Positions 6,748 through 13,887 of a DNA stretch of 41,547 bases are shown piece after piece. The stretch's first letter is position 1, and every line of letters starts with the position of its first letter. The notes below the pieces were generated by a model. It saw nothing but the letters and a program-made list of their open reading frames with translations. It was not told where the DNA came from and searched no databases. The position numbers and the translations under genes are program-made. The stretch comes from Candidatus Tayloriibacteriota bacterium (GTDB lineage Bacteria > Patescibacteriota > Minisyncoccia > Phycocordibacterales > JACOZD01), in contig JACOZD010000014.1 in assembly GCA_016181525.1 (NCBI GenBank), positions 1-41,547 on the forward strand, written 5' to 3'.

Positions 6748-8175
6748 ATGACATCAGAATCTCTTTCAGGCAAAAAAGTTTTACTAGTCGGTCTGGGTAA
6801 GCTCGGCGGCGGGGTAGCGACTGCCAAGTGGCTTATAAAAAGAGGCGTCAGACTTACCGTAACCGACCTTAAGAATGAATATGAACTCGCCCCGTCGCTT
6901 AAAAAGCTGGAATCATTTAAGGAAAAAATTACTTTTGTTTTAGGTAAGCATCGAGAGCGAGATTTCGCCGACAATGAAATAATTGTCGTCAATCCCGATG
7001 TTTCGTTAAAAAACCGATACCTGGAAATCGCCAGAGGAAATGGAAGGAAGATTGAAAATGAGTTCTCCCTATTCCTCAAAGAAATCGACCAGAAACAATT
7101 AATCGCCGTGACTGGCACGCGTGGTAAAACGACGACCGCCACGTGGATTCACCACATTTTAAAAACGGCATATCAAAATACCATGCTTGCCGGAAACTTC
7201 CCGGAAAGACCGCTCCTAGAGAGTGTCGAAAAATATAATCGTAAAGAGCCGGTAGTAGTGGAAACACCATCATTTCTGCTTGAACATTTGGAGAGCGATC
7301 TCCTCTCTCCCCGAATGGCTATAATCACAAATATTTATCCAGATCACCTCAATCGACACGAGACAATGGAAAATTATGCGAGTATCAAAGCCAAAATTTT
7401 TAAAAATCAAAACAAGGAGAACGTTTTAATAATTAATGGAGAAAATAATCCTTGGACAAGCTTTTTGCTTAACAAAAATCCCCAATCAAAAGTATATTTC
7501 TTCTCGACCAATGAAGAGTTGGACAAAAATCTGGAGGGGGCGTTTTTAAAAAATAAAAAAGTGATTTTTAGACTTAAAGGCACCGAAGAGGCAGTTTTGG
7601 AAGTATCTTCATTTAATAAAAAATGGGGACTTCATAATGTGCAAAATCTTTTAACGGCTATTCTTGCTGCCCATTTGTTTGGTTCGCCGTTTCGAAAGAT
7701 ACGCACAACTATAGATAACCTTCCTCTGATAAGATTCAGGGAGGAATTGATATACGACAACGGCCATATAAAAATATATAACGACAGTGCTTCAACGTCT
7801 CCAGAAGCGACAATCGCGGCGGTCAAAAGATTTTCCGGGGGCAATTTAATCTTGATTTGCGGCGGGACAGATAGAAGTCTTGATTTCTCCGCATTAGCGA
7901 GAGAGATTAATTCTCACTTATCTCCGGAGAACGTTTTTCTTTTGGCGGGTAGCGGCACAGACAAACTATTAAAGGACTTGCAATTTAGTACAAAATATCC
8001 TATAATTAAAGGAGAATTAGGGCAATGTCTCCTTGAAGCTATTGCTCTAGCAAGAAGCAGAACAGGACCATCAACTATCATCTTTTCACCAGGAGCGAAA
8101 AGTTTCGAACAATTCAGAAACGAGTACCACCGTGGAGAGAGTTTCAATCATGCAGTAGAAAGTCTCCTTAAGTAA
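6748..8175 (+). CDS. murD: UDP-N-acetylmuramoyl-L-alanine--D-glutamate ligase
   Basis: A 475-residue Mur ligase that adds D-glutamate to UDP-MurNAc-L-Ala in the cytoplasm. The N-terminal Rossmann domain (KKVLLVGLGKLGGGVATAKWL, residues 9-29) is followed by the ATP-binding loop TGTRGKTTT (122-130; most MurD have N where R stands). Then come NIYPDHLNRHETMENY, the central GLHNVQNL and the C-terminal DSASTSPEATIAA and LICGGTD motifs. The length is close to the usual 440-460. The ATG sits 2 bases after tRNA-Arg, so the mRNA probably arises by processing at the tRNA 3' end and would start at or very near the initiation codon. It converges on rpsT with a 1-base gap. Confidence 0.93.
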   Translation: MTSESLSGKKVLLVGLGKLGGGVATAKWLIKRGVRLTVTDLKNEYELAPSLKKLESFKEKITFVLGKHRERDFADNEIIVVNPDVSLKNRYLEIARGNGRKIENEFSLFLKEIDQKQLIAVTGTRGKTTTATWIHHILKTAYQNTMLAGNFPERPLLESVEKYNRKEPVVVETPSFLLEHLESDLLSPRMAIITNIYPDHLNRHETMENYASIKAKIFKNQNKENVLIINGENNPWTSFLLNKNPQSKVYFFSTNEELDKNLEGAFLKNKKVIFRLKGTEEAVLEVSSFNKKWGLHNVQNLLTAILAAHLFGSPFRKIRTTIDNLPLIRFREELIYDNGHIKIYNDSASTSPEATIAAVKRFSGGNLILICGGTDRSLDFSALAREINSHLSPENVFLLAGSGTDKLLKDLQFSTKYPIIKGELGQCLLEAIALARSRTGPSTIIFSPGAKSFEQFRNEYHRGESFNHAVESLLK

Positions 8176-8176
8176 A

Positions 8177-8443
8177 TCACTTTTCTACCCTAGCGATAGC
8201 CGCGGCGAGGCGGCTTTTTTTGCGGGCGGCGGCGCGCTTGTGCAAAAAGTTTGTCTTGGCCGCTTTGTCAATGGCCTGGTAGGCGGCAGGGAGTAGAGCC
8301 AGAGCCTCGGCCGTTTTCTTTTCTGCGATGAGCTTGCGGATTCTCTTGGTGACCTCGGAGATGCGGCGCTTGCGGCGCAGATTGAAAGCCCTCTTTCTCA
8401 TCGAGGAGCGCAGGGCCTTTTTGGCTGACTTGGTGATGGCCAT
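8177..8443 (-). CDS. rpsT: 30S ribosomal protein S20
   Basis: An 88-residue, strongly basic helical protein with the S20 start MAITKSAKKALRSSMRKR and the LHKRAAARKKSRLAAAIARV tail. It binds 16S rRNA early in 30S assembly. It is a single gene, convergent with murD. The upstream stretch (8444-8500) carries low-complexity AGCT-type words (TTAGCTTCTAGCTTATTA) seen in other gaps of this window. Confidence 0.95.
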   Translation of the reverse strand: MAITKSAKKALRSSMRKRAFNLRRKRRISEVTKRIRKLIAEKKTAEALALLPAAYQAIDKAAKTNFLHKRAAARKKSRLAAAIARVEK

Positions 8444-8561
8444 TGATTAGCTTGCGGCTGTTAGCTTCTAGCTTATTACCAGACAAGCAAGAAAAAAGAA
8501 TAACAGAATAATCAAATAAACACAAAACTTTACCCTATACCCCATCCCTTTAAACCTACTG

Positions 8562-8567
8562 TATACT
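8562..8567 (+). promoter_or_regulatory. -10 element of ruvA, suggesting a leaderless mRNA
   Basis: TATACT ends 6 bases before the ruvA ATG, with no Shine-Dalgarno sequence between. A transcript starting at the usual distance would begin at the A of the ATG. The -35 region is weak. Confidence 0.5.
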
Positions 8568-8573
8568 CTCCAC

Positions 8574-9137
8574 ATGATTTCTTATCTCGAAGGCATCGTC
8601 TTCCATAAAGACCTCAAATCGGCGGTCGTCAAGGCCGGCGGGGTCGGCTACAAAGTTTTTGCGACGCCGGAGGTTTTGGAGAAGCTCCGCTTGGGCCAAA
8701 CGGCGGCGCTCTGGACTTACGAGGCGGTGAGAGAGGACTCGCACGACCTTTACGGTTTCTTGACCAAAGAGAATCTAAACCTCTTCGAGCTTCTCCTGAC
8801 CGTCTCCGGCATCGGACCCAAAACCGCTCTGGCTATTCTCAATCTTGCCAGCCCAAATACCATCCGCAAAGCCGCGTCCTCGGGCGACACCTCTTATCTA
8901 ATCAAAGTCTCCGGCATCGGCCGCAAAACGGCCGAGAGAATAGTGGTCGAACTCAAAGAGAAAATCGGACCCGCCGAGGCGGGAGGCGGGACAGAGGGTC
9001 AGGTCGAAGTGGCCGAGGCTCTCAAGTCCTTGGGCTACTCGGCCGGGGAGGTTCGCGAGGCCATCAAAAAAATTCCGGAGACACTGACCGGCACTTCAGA
9101 GCGCCTCAAACATGTCCTCAAACTCCTCGGCCGGTAA
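8574..9137 (+). CDS. ruvA: Holliday junction branch migration protein RuvA
   Basis: A 187-residue protein with all three RuvA parts. These are an N-terminal OB fold (MISYLEGIVFHKDLKSAVV), tandem helix-hairpin-helix motifs (LLTVSGIGPKTALAIL about 77-92, LIKVSGIGRKTAERIVVEL about 112-130) and a small C-terminal UBA-like domain (VEVAEALKSLGYSAGEVREAI) that contacts RuvB. A Gly-rich linker joins the last two. RuvA tetramers hold the four-way junction while RuvB pumps DNA. ruvB and ruvC lie together about 16 kb downstream rather than beside it. Confidence 0.95.
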   Translation: MISYLEGIVFHKDLKSAVVKAGGVGYKVFATPEVLEKLRLGQTAALWTYEAVREDSHDLYGFLTKENLNLFELLLTVSGIGPKTALAILNLASPNTIRKAASSGDTSYLIKVSGIGRKTAERIVVELKEKIGPAEAGGGTEGQVEVAEALKSLGYSAGEVREAIKKIPETLTGTSERLKHVLKLLGR

Positions 9138-9174
9138 AATTTGCGCCTGTGGTGAAACGGCTTATTATGTCGGA

Positions 9175-10500
9175 ATGAACTTTTTTCAGGTGATTAAAAA
9201 AATCGTTCCGGCGAAAGTGTTCAATCTCGGGGCGCCGGTTTACCACTGGCTCCTGGCCTTCCTCGGCGCGGTCATTTATCGCTTTCCTTCGAGACATCTC
9301 ACCGTCATCGGCATCACCGGCACCAAGGGCAAAACCTCCACCGCCGAGTTCCTGAACGCCATGCTCGAGGAAGCGGGATTTAGGACGGCCCTGACCGGGA
9401 CCTTGCGCTTTAAAATCGGCAGAGACTCCAAACTAAATCTCTACAGAATGACCATGCCCGGGCGCTTCTTCATCCAAAAGTTTCTGCGCCGGGCGGTTGA
9501 CGCCGGCTGCCGGTTCGCCGTCATCGAGCTGACGAGCGAGGGAGCCAGACAATTCCGTCACGCCTTCATCGCTCTCGATGCTCTTGTTTTTCTTAATCTC
9601 GCGCCCGAGCACATCGAGTCCCACGGCTCATACGAAAAGTACCGCCAGGCCAAGCTCTCGCTTGGCCGCGCCCTCCTCGCCTCGCCCAAACCAAATCCCG
9701 CTTTAATTATAAACGGCGACGACTCGGAGAGCGAAAAATTTCTAGCCTTGGCCGTGCCGAGAAAGGTTATCTTCCAAATGAACGACGCCGAAAATCTCGT
9801 AGCCACCCATCGAGGAGTTTCCTTCGACTGGCGAGGAGAGCGCTTCACTTCGACTATCCCGGGGATATTCACTCTCGCCAATATTTTGGCGGCCGCCTCG
9901 GCGGCGGCAATTTTCGGGGTTAATGTGAAAGTGGCGGCTCGGGCCGTGGAGAAACTGACGGAGATTAAGGGCAGAGTGCAAAGAATCACCTTGAGTGATG
10001 ACGACTCTCTGCGCGAGAAACAAAACTTCGAAGTGATAGTTGATTACGCTCACACGCCCGACTCGCTCGAGGCGGTTTATAAAACCTACGCGAACTTCAA
10101 AAAAGTTTGCGTCCTCGGCGGCACAGGCGGCGGCCGCGACCGATGGAAGCGCCCGGCGATGGGAGGCATCGCCGACAAACATTGCCAGAAAATATTCCTG
10201 ACCAATGAAGACCCTTACGACGAGGCGCCGGAGAAAATCGCGGCAGAGATAGCCGCCGGTGTTAAGAAAAACAGCCCGACCATTATCATGGACCGGCGAG
10301 CGGCCATCCATGAAGCCATCCGCGAGGCCGCAAGACTTTCCGGAGCCGCTCAAGGGGAAAGCGGCGTGGCTGCGCTCATCACCGGCAAGGGCACCGACCC
10401 CTGCATCTGCGGCCCGAGAGGCGCAAAAACGCCCTGGAGCGACGCCGCTGTGGCCCGGGAGGAACTCCGGAAAGTTTTGAAAATCAGGGGCGGTGAGTGA
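9175..10500 (+). CDS. MurE-like UDP-MurNAc-peptide synthetase with reduced N-terminus
   Basis: A 441-residue Mur ligase that would add the third residue of the peptidoglycan stem peptide. The ATP loop GITGTKGKTSTAEFL comes very early (about residues 46-60), so the UDP-binding N-terminal domain of classical MurE is cut to about 45 residues. That stub (VYHWLLAFLGAVIYRF) is hydrophobic. IVDYAHTPDSLEAV, the Gly-rich CVLGGTGGGRDRWKRP and the late GKGTDPCICGPRG are present. Where DAP-adding MurE has DNPR, this protein reads NEDPYDEAP, so the third amino acid cannot be assumed to be meso-DAP. The ATG at 9175 is preferred; one at 9112 overlaps ruvA and adds a Cys-rich stretch of no clear fold. Confidence 0.82.
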   Translation: MNFFQVIKKIVPAKVFNLGAPVYHWLLAFLGAVIYRFPSRHLTVIGITGTKGKTSTAEFLNAMLEEAGFRTALTGTLRFKIGRDSKLNLYRMTMPGRFFIQKFLRRAVDAGCRFAVIELTSEGARQFRHAFIALDALVFLNLAPEHIESHGSYEKYRQAKLSLGRALLASPKPNPALIINGDDSESEKFLALAVPRKVIFQMNDAENLVATHRGVSFDWRGERFTSTIPGIFTLANILAAASAAAIFGVNVKVAARAVEKLTEIKGRVQRITLSDDDSLREKQNFEVIVDYAHTPDSLEAVYKTYANFKKVCVLGGTGGGRDRWKRPAMGGIADKHCQKIFLTNEDPYDEAPEKIAAEIAAGVKKNSPTIIMDRRAAIHEAIREAARLSGAAQGESGVAALITGKGTDPCICGPRGAKTPWSDAAVAREELRKVLKIRGGE

Positions 10501-11250
10501 AGTACTCGAGAAGGGCGAAGTAGGTCTCCTCGGCCAGCCGCTCGAGGTGGGCCGCGCGAGCCGGGGCGGCGAAGCGCCGCTCATAGACGTAGCCGTACTC
10601 GACGAGGAGAGCGGGACGGGAGAGCGAGCGGCTGGCCCCGAGGGAGATGAGCTCCTGGTCAAGAACGATACCCGAACGCTCGAGGCCGTAAGTCGAGACC
10701 GGAGCCACTTTTTTTAACCGACTGAAAAGATACTCGGCGGCGGCCCGGGAGTTCTCATGATTGGCGTAAATCCTGTCCGGCACATAGATGGCAAAGCCGG
10801 TGTGGATGCCCGGGAGAGCGCGATGGCGGCGCGGGTAGTCGTTAACGTGAATGTGAAAAACTAAATCTGCAAAATTCTCCTCCGCCCACTTGTTTAAACC
10901 GAAAAGACGCAGAGCCACAGCGTCAGGCGCCTCGTTGTGCGGCACGCCGCCGAGGCGCTTCACTCGGCCCTCTCTAAGCTCTTCGGCGAAGGCGGCCTCA
11001 TGCTCGTTCATAAAGGAGCGAATGGCCCCGGCCTGGCTCTCAAAGTATGAAAGGAACGGCTCGAGGTAACCGTTCTCGTCTCGAACCAAAACCGGTTCAA
11101 AGGCCCGGGATACTCGTCATCGTGCCCCGGCACAATAATCACCTTTACCCTCGGCCGCTCTGGCGGAGCAGAGAGAAAAGCGGAGTCCGGCGAGCCGAAA
11201 CCCGACAAGACAAAGAAAGAGTAAAAGATGACGGCCAAGGTTTGGAGCAT
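10484..11250 (-). pseudogene. N-acetylmuramoyl-L-alanine amidase, broken by an out-of-frame deletion
   Basis: On minus, the ATG at 11250 starts a signal-like segment (LQTLAVIFYSFFVLSGFG) and then KVIIVPGHDDEYPG, the first zinc-ligand motif of the Amidase_3 family. After that the coding sense moves to another frame, which resumes as FEPVLVRDENGYLEPFLSYFESQ and runs to 10484 with the second His motif HIHVNDYP and a late catalytic-type Glu (LLVEYGYVYE). The shift lies between about 11089 and 11116. Family members have roughly 25-30 residues here, including a zinc-binding Glu (READ-type motif), so this looks like a deletion and not a single-base error. It converges on and slightly overlaps the murE-like gene. 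Confidence 0.7.
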
Positions 11251-11280
11251 TGGACAATTATATTCGGGAATGTAGATTAT
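11251..11280 (+). promoter_or_regulatory. Probable promoter of mutM (leaderless)
   Basis: TGGACA at 11251-11256 and GATTAT at 11275-11280 are separated by 18 bases; the -10 ends 6 bases before the ATG. This is the same -10-to-ATG spacing as at ruvA and gspE. It overlaps the 5' end of the divergent amidase remnant. Confidence 0.45.
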
Positions 11281-11286
11281 ACCCAA

Positions 11287-12228
11287 ATGCCAGAGCTGCC
11301 CGAGGTTGAGACTACCGTCAACGGTCTAAACCGCGCTGTGCGCGGGCTCAAAATCACCGGCGTCTGGACGGACTACGGCGGCGCCTACCACCGAGGCAAG
11401 CAAAACATCAAGGACCAAAAATATTTTAAGGAGTTCAGGCGCCGGGTCATGGGCGCTGCCCTCCGCGGGGCCGAGCGGCTTGGCAAGAACGTCGTCCTTA
11501 AACTCTCAAACGGCCGGAGCATTGTTATTCATATGAAGATGACGGGGCACTTGCTGTATGGGACATACAGCAGGAGATTAAAAATCAAAAATCAAAAATC
11601 AAAAATTAAAGAACAAAGTTGGGAACCGATAGAACCGGAAAGCTTAAAAGACCCTTACAACAGATTTATTCATCTGGTTTTCACCCTCTCGAACGGCAGG
11701 CACCTGGCCTTCTCCGACATGCGCAAGTTTGGCAAGGTTTTCGTCTGCCGAAGTGAGATTACTCACTGTCATCCTGATTTGGAAAAACTTGGCCCTGACC
11801 CTCTCTCACCCGCCACTGACCTGAAACTCTTTAAAGAACGCCTGAAGAAACGTCCCAATGCCCCAATCAAGCCGGTCCTTATGGACCAGACCGTTCTCGC
11901 CGGCATCGGCAATATCTACTCCGACGAGATTCTCTGGCTCGCTGGCCTTCACCCTCTGACCGCCGTGAAAAAAATTTCCGGGAAAAAGATGAGAAAGCTC
12001 CACCTGGCCATGAAGAGCATCCTCAAAAAAGGAATGCGCTTCGGCGGCGACTCCATGTCGGACTATCGCAACCTCGAAGGCGAACCGGGGCGCTTTCAAA
12101 ACGAGCACCGCGCTTACCGCCTGACGGGCAAAAAATGCCAAAAGCCAAACTGCCCTGGCACCATCCGCCGGCTTAAAATCGGCGGCCGGAGCGCTCACTT
12201 TTGCGACAAACACCAAAGTCCTATATAA
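11287..12228 (+). CDS. mutM: Formamidopyrimidine-DNA glycosylase (Fpg)
   Basis: A 313-residue base-excision enzyme that removes 8-oxoguanine and cuts the abasic site. It starts MPELPEVETT, so after Met removal the catalytic Pro and Glu are exposed. The DNA-binding lysine region (HMKMTGHLLYG), the DPL-type segment and VLMDQTVLAGIGNIYSDE are present. The C-terminal zinc finger is unusual: CQKPNC, then FCDKHQ, giving C-x4-C and C-x2-H where C-x2-C twice is normal. An extra Lys/Gln/Ser-rich stretch of about 20 residues follows GTYSRRLK and is encoded by a tandem AAAAATC repeat. That makes the protein longer than the usual 270-280. The next tRNA's promoter lies inside its 3' end. Confidence 0.92.
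   Translation: MPELPEVETTVNGLNRAVRGLKITGVWTDYGGAYHRGKQNIKDQKYFKEFRRRVMGAALRGAERLGKNVVLKLSNGRSIVIHMKMTGHLLYGTYSRRLKIKNQKSKIKEQSWEPIEPESLKDPYNRFIHLVFTLSNGRHLAFSDMRKFGKVFVCRSEITHCHPDLEKLGPDPLSPATDLKLFKERLKKRPNAPIKPVLMDQTVLAGIGNIYSDEILWLAGLHPLTAVKKISGKKMRKLHLAMKSILKKGMRFGGDSMSDYRNLEGEPGRFQNEHRAYRLTGKKCQKPNCPGTIRRLKIGGRSAHFCDKHQSPI
11580..11600 (+). repeat. In-gene tandem repeat AAAAATC (three perfect units)
   Basis: Three 7-bp units run back to back inside mutM, continued by degenerate copies to about 11610. They encode part of the extra Lys/Ser/Gln-rich loop. The unit resembles low-complexity words in intergenic gaps, not coding sequence. Confidence 0.8.
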
Positions 12229-12229
12229 T
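12201..12229 (+). promoter_or_regulatory. Promoter of tRNA-Lys inside the mutM 3' end
   Basis: TTGCGA (12201-12206), a 17-base spacer and a perfect TATAAT (12224-12229). It spans the mutM stop codon and would start transcription about 55-60 bases before the tRNA. Confidence 0.65.
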
Positions 12230-12292
12230 CCCTCCTGCTCTATACCACCATGAAGGAATTAAAACATTCTGCGCGCAAAACGTTCGGGCGAA

Positions 12293-12365
12293 CCGCCCAT
12301 AGCTCAATCCGGTAGAGCAGCTGCCTTTTAAGCAGTTGGTTGTAGGTTCAAATCCTACTGGGCGG
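12293..12365 (+). tRNA. tRNA-Lys (anticodon TTT)
   Basis: The acceptor is CCGCCCA / TGGGCGG (7 pairs), the D stem GCTC / GAGC, the anticodon loop CTTTTAA with anticodon TTT on a GCTGC / GCAGT stem, and the T arm GTAGG-TTCAAAT-CCTAC. CCA is not encoded. Ten bases downstream begins the first of the 36-bp repeats that bound the accessory island. Confidence 0.93.
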
Positions 12366-12375
12366 ACACGATAAG

Positions 12376-12411
12376 TTGGCTCCGCCAAGGACGGTCCTTG
12401 GGGTTTTTCGA
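12376..12411 (+). repeat. 36-bp dispersed repeat, copy 1 (terminator-like)
   Basis: It begins TTGGCTCCGCCAAGGACGGT and ends GGTTTTTCGA, and is identical over 36 bases to copy 3 at 16871. It can fold in two exclusive ways: TTGGC / GCCAA, or CCAAGGA-CGG-TCCTTGG followed by a T run. The second fold is a good intrinsic terminator for tRNA-Lys. Downstream (12412-12575) I see no gene, only a further dyad ATCTGCCG / CGGCAGAT (12454-12461 and 12478-12485) followed by a T run. Confidence 0.85.
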
Positions 12412-12575
12412 ATGCCGTGATACCTTCCGAACGCCCCAGCCCCGACGAACGAGATCTGCCGCATCTCTGCGAACTCTCGGCAGATATGGATTTTTTGTGT
12501 ATGCCATAATCCCCATAGTTTAAGCCACTTTTGGGCCATGAGATGTTTCCAAGGTATTGGGATATTACGTGACGC

Positions 12576-12604
12576 TTGACATGGGGGGAGTAATCGTGTA
12601 GTAT
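12576..12604 (+). promoter_or_regulatory. Strong sigma70-type promoter
   Basis: A perfect TTGACA (12576-12581), a 17-base spacer and TAGTAT (12599-12604). It drives the gene at 12638 and is one of the best promoters in the window. Confidence 0.75.
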
Positions 12605-12637
12605 CTACTTGCTGTTCGTCTTTCCAGGCGAGCGAGC

Positions 12638-13327
12638 GTGCAAGAGATCGAGAACATTTCTTCCGAGCGCGAAAGTGCCGTCGGAGTTCTCGGTCGGATC
12701 GATCAGCTCCAGTCAAATCTGTTTCCGGTCGAGCGAGGACTGCTTCCAGTCATACGCTCTAAGAAAACTGAAGTGGTGAAGCGGGTAAGGCAACTCGAGT
12801 CTCTCGACAAGCTGAACCAGTACGCCGTATTCAGCCTGGAGCCGCTGACCTGGCGCAACAAGCAAGGTTTTCCTCGTCTCGCAGTTTTCAGTCTCGAATC
12901 GCCAGACTTCGAGCTTGCCATCATCCGCAGTCACAGCAGTTGGGATAGCCATCGCAGCAGATGGCGTCAGAAAGTCGATCCGAAACTTCCTCAGGAGATG
13001 ATGGACTGCTACAAGGACGTTCTCGGCAAGCTTTCTGCACTCGCCAAGCAGAACAAGAAGGTGGCTCGTCTCCGCGCGCAGTTCGGCATGCTGATCCCGC
13101 AAGCCGTCAAGGAAGAAATCGTCAGAGTTCGTGGAGAGTTCAAGGAGATCTTCATCGTTGCCGAAGCTCCTCGTTGGGACCTCAAGCTGACGGCAATTCC
13201 GAAACCGCAGAACAAGGATCCGCTCGTTGTCGGATACGACGGCGTCAACTACTGGCTGATTGCCACATTCGGTCCGACTCCGCTTGAGAAGTACATCAAA
13301 GCAGAGTTCTGCGTCAAGGCGCAGTAA
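12638..13327 (+). CDS. Conserved-looking protein of unknown function, 229 aa
   Basis: I do not recognise this gene. It starts with GTG 34 bases after a strong promoter and is followed by a clear terminator, so it is a monocistronic unit. Residues about 1-60 are helical and charged (VIRSKKTEVVKRVRQLESLDKL). The middle holds aromatic strands (AVFSLEPLTWRNKQGF, LAVFSLESPDFELAIIRSH). A Lys/Arg-rich helix lies about 130-160 and the C-terminus again has strands (DPLVVGYDGVNYWLIATFG). There is no signal peptide or membrane helix, so it is cytoplasmic. The codon choice (GTC, CGC, CTC rich) differs from the AT-rich restriction genes that follow. The start is uncertain; Shine-Dalgarno support is weak. 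Confidence 0.72.
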   Translation: MQEIENISSERESAVGVLGRIDQLQSNLFPVERGLLPVIRSKKTEVVKRVRQLESLDKLNQYAVFSLEPLTWRNKQGFPRLAVFSLESPDFELAIIRSHSSWDSHRSRWRQKVDPKLPQEMMDCYKDVLGKLSALAKQNKKVARLRAQFGMLIPQAVKEEIVRVRGEFKEIFIVAEAPRWDLKLTAIPKPQNKDPLVVGYDGVNYWLIATFGPTPLEKYIKAEFCVKAQ

Positions 13328-13346
13328 TCGAGCAAGTCTGCTCATC

Positions 13347-13383
13347 ATGGGGAGTCCGCAAACGCGGCTCCCCATTTTCTTTT
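13347..13383 (+). terminator. Intrinsic terminator
   Basis: The stem ATGGGGAG-t-CCGC / GCGG-CTCCCCAT has loop AAAC and is followed by TTTTCTTTT. It ends the unit at 12638-13327. Confidence 0.85.
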
Positions 13384-13414
13384 CTTCAAAATCTCAAAGA
13401 ACAAACTTTGCGAA

Positions 13415-13438
13415 TTGGCTCCGCCAAGGACGGTCCTT
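13415..13438 (+). repeat. 36-bp repeat, copy 2, truncated to 24 bp
   Basis: The first 24 bases match copies 1 and 3 exactly. The T-run half is missing and is replaced by sequence leading into the transposase remnant 7 bases later. Confidence 0.85.
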
Positions 13439-13444
13439 AATGAG

Positions 13445-13836
13445 AATGGGGTCAGCCACTATTTATGGTATAATAGAAAAGATTTCCTCGCAGCTCTGCT
13501 GCGGGGTAGTTGATTCCAATTTATGCCTCGGATCGAACACATATCGATATAGACGGCCATGTCTACCACACCTTAAATTGTGCCACCGCCCAGGCACAGA
13601 TTTTCGATTCCAAAGAAGATTATCACCTCTTTGAGAATATCCTTGAAGAAGGCATTATTATCCCTCTGTACTCAACGAGCCGCAGACGCAGGATAAAGAG
13701 GACACTCTTGAACGGTCAATTTCCAAAAACATTCCCTTTGGTGCCGATACATGGCAGCGTGCTATGATTAAAGGATATGGACTTGAACAGACACTCCGTT
13801 CTGCGGGAAGGCCAAGAAAAGGTGGCTGACCCCATT
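13445..13836 (+). mobile_element. Decayed REP-associated (Y1-type) transposase element with terminal inverted repeats
   Basis: The ends are perfect 15-bp inverted repeats, AATGGGGTCAGCCAC at 13445-13459 and its complement at 13822-13836. Inside, a shifted frame reads HIDIDGHVYHTLNCATAQ and FDSKEDYHLFENILEE, the N-terminus of a RAYT/Y1 transposase. After a jump another frame reads LNEPQTQDKEDTLERSI and then GYGLEQTLRSAGRPRKGG, its C-terminal tail. The catalytic middle (HUH and Tyr) is gone, and the start region is also one base out of frame. This is an internally deleted, non-autonomous relic. The GGGGTCAG-type ends match what such elements carry. Confidence 0.78.
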
Positions 13837-13887
13837 TCCATTCGGGTTGGATGTAACAATTGATGAGCTTTTGAATTCAAAATAGCT

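Noticed and set aside
5946-7142. Long minus-strand open frame (398 codons), and similar ones at 9742-10662, 28427-29191 and 35309-36490
   Set aside because: Each lies antisense to well-supported genes or a tRNA and shows no domain; they are by-products of GC-rich codon use.
10484-11250. Programmed frameshift in the amidase
   Set aside because: Besides the frame change, about 25-30 expected residues including a zinc ligand are missing, so a frameshift alone would not restore the enzyme.
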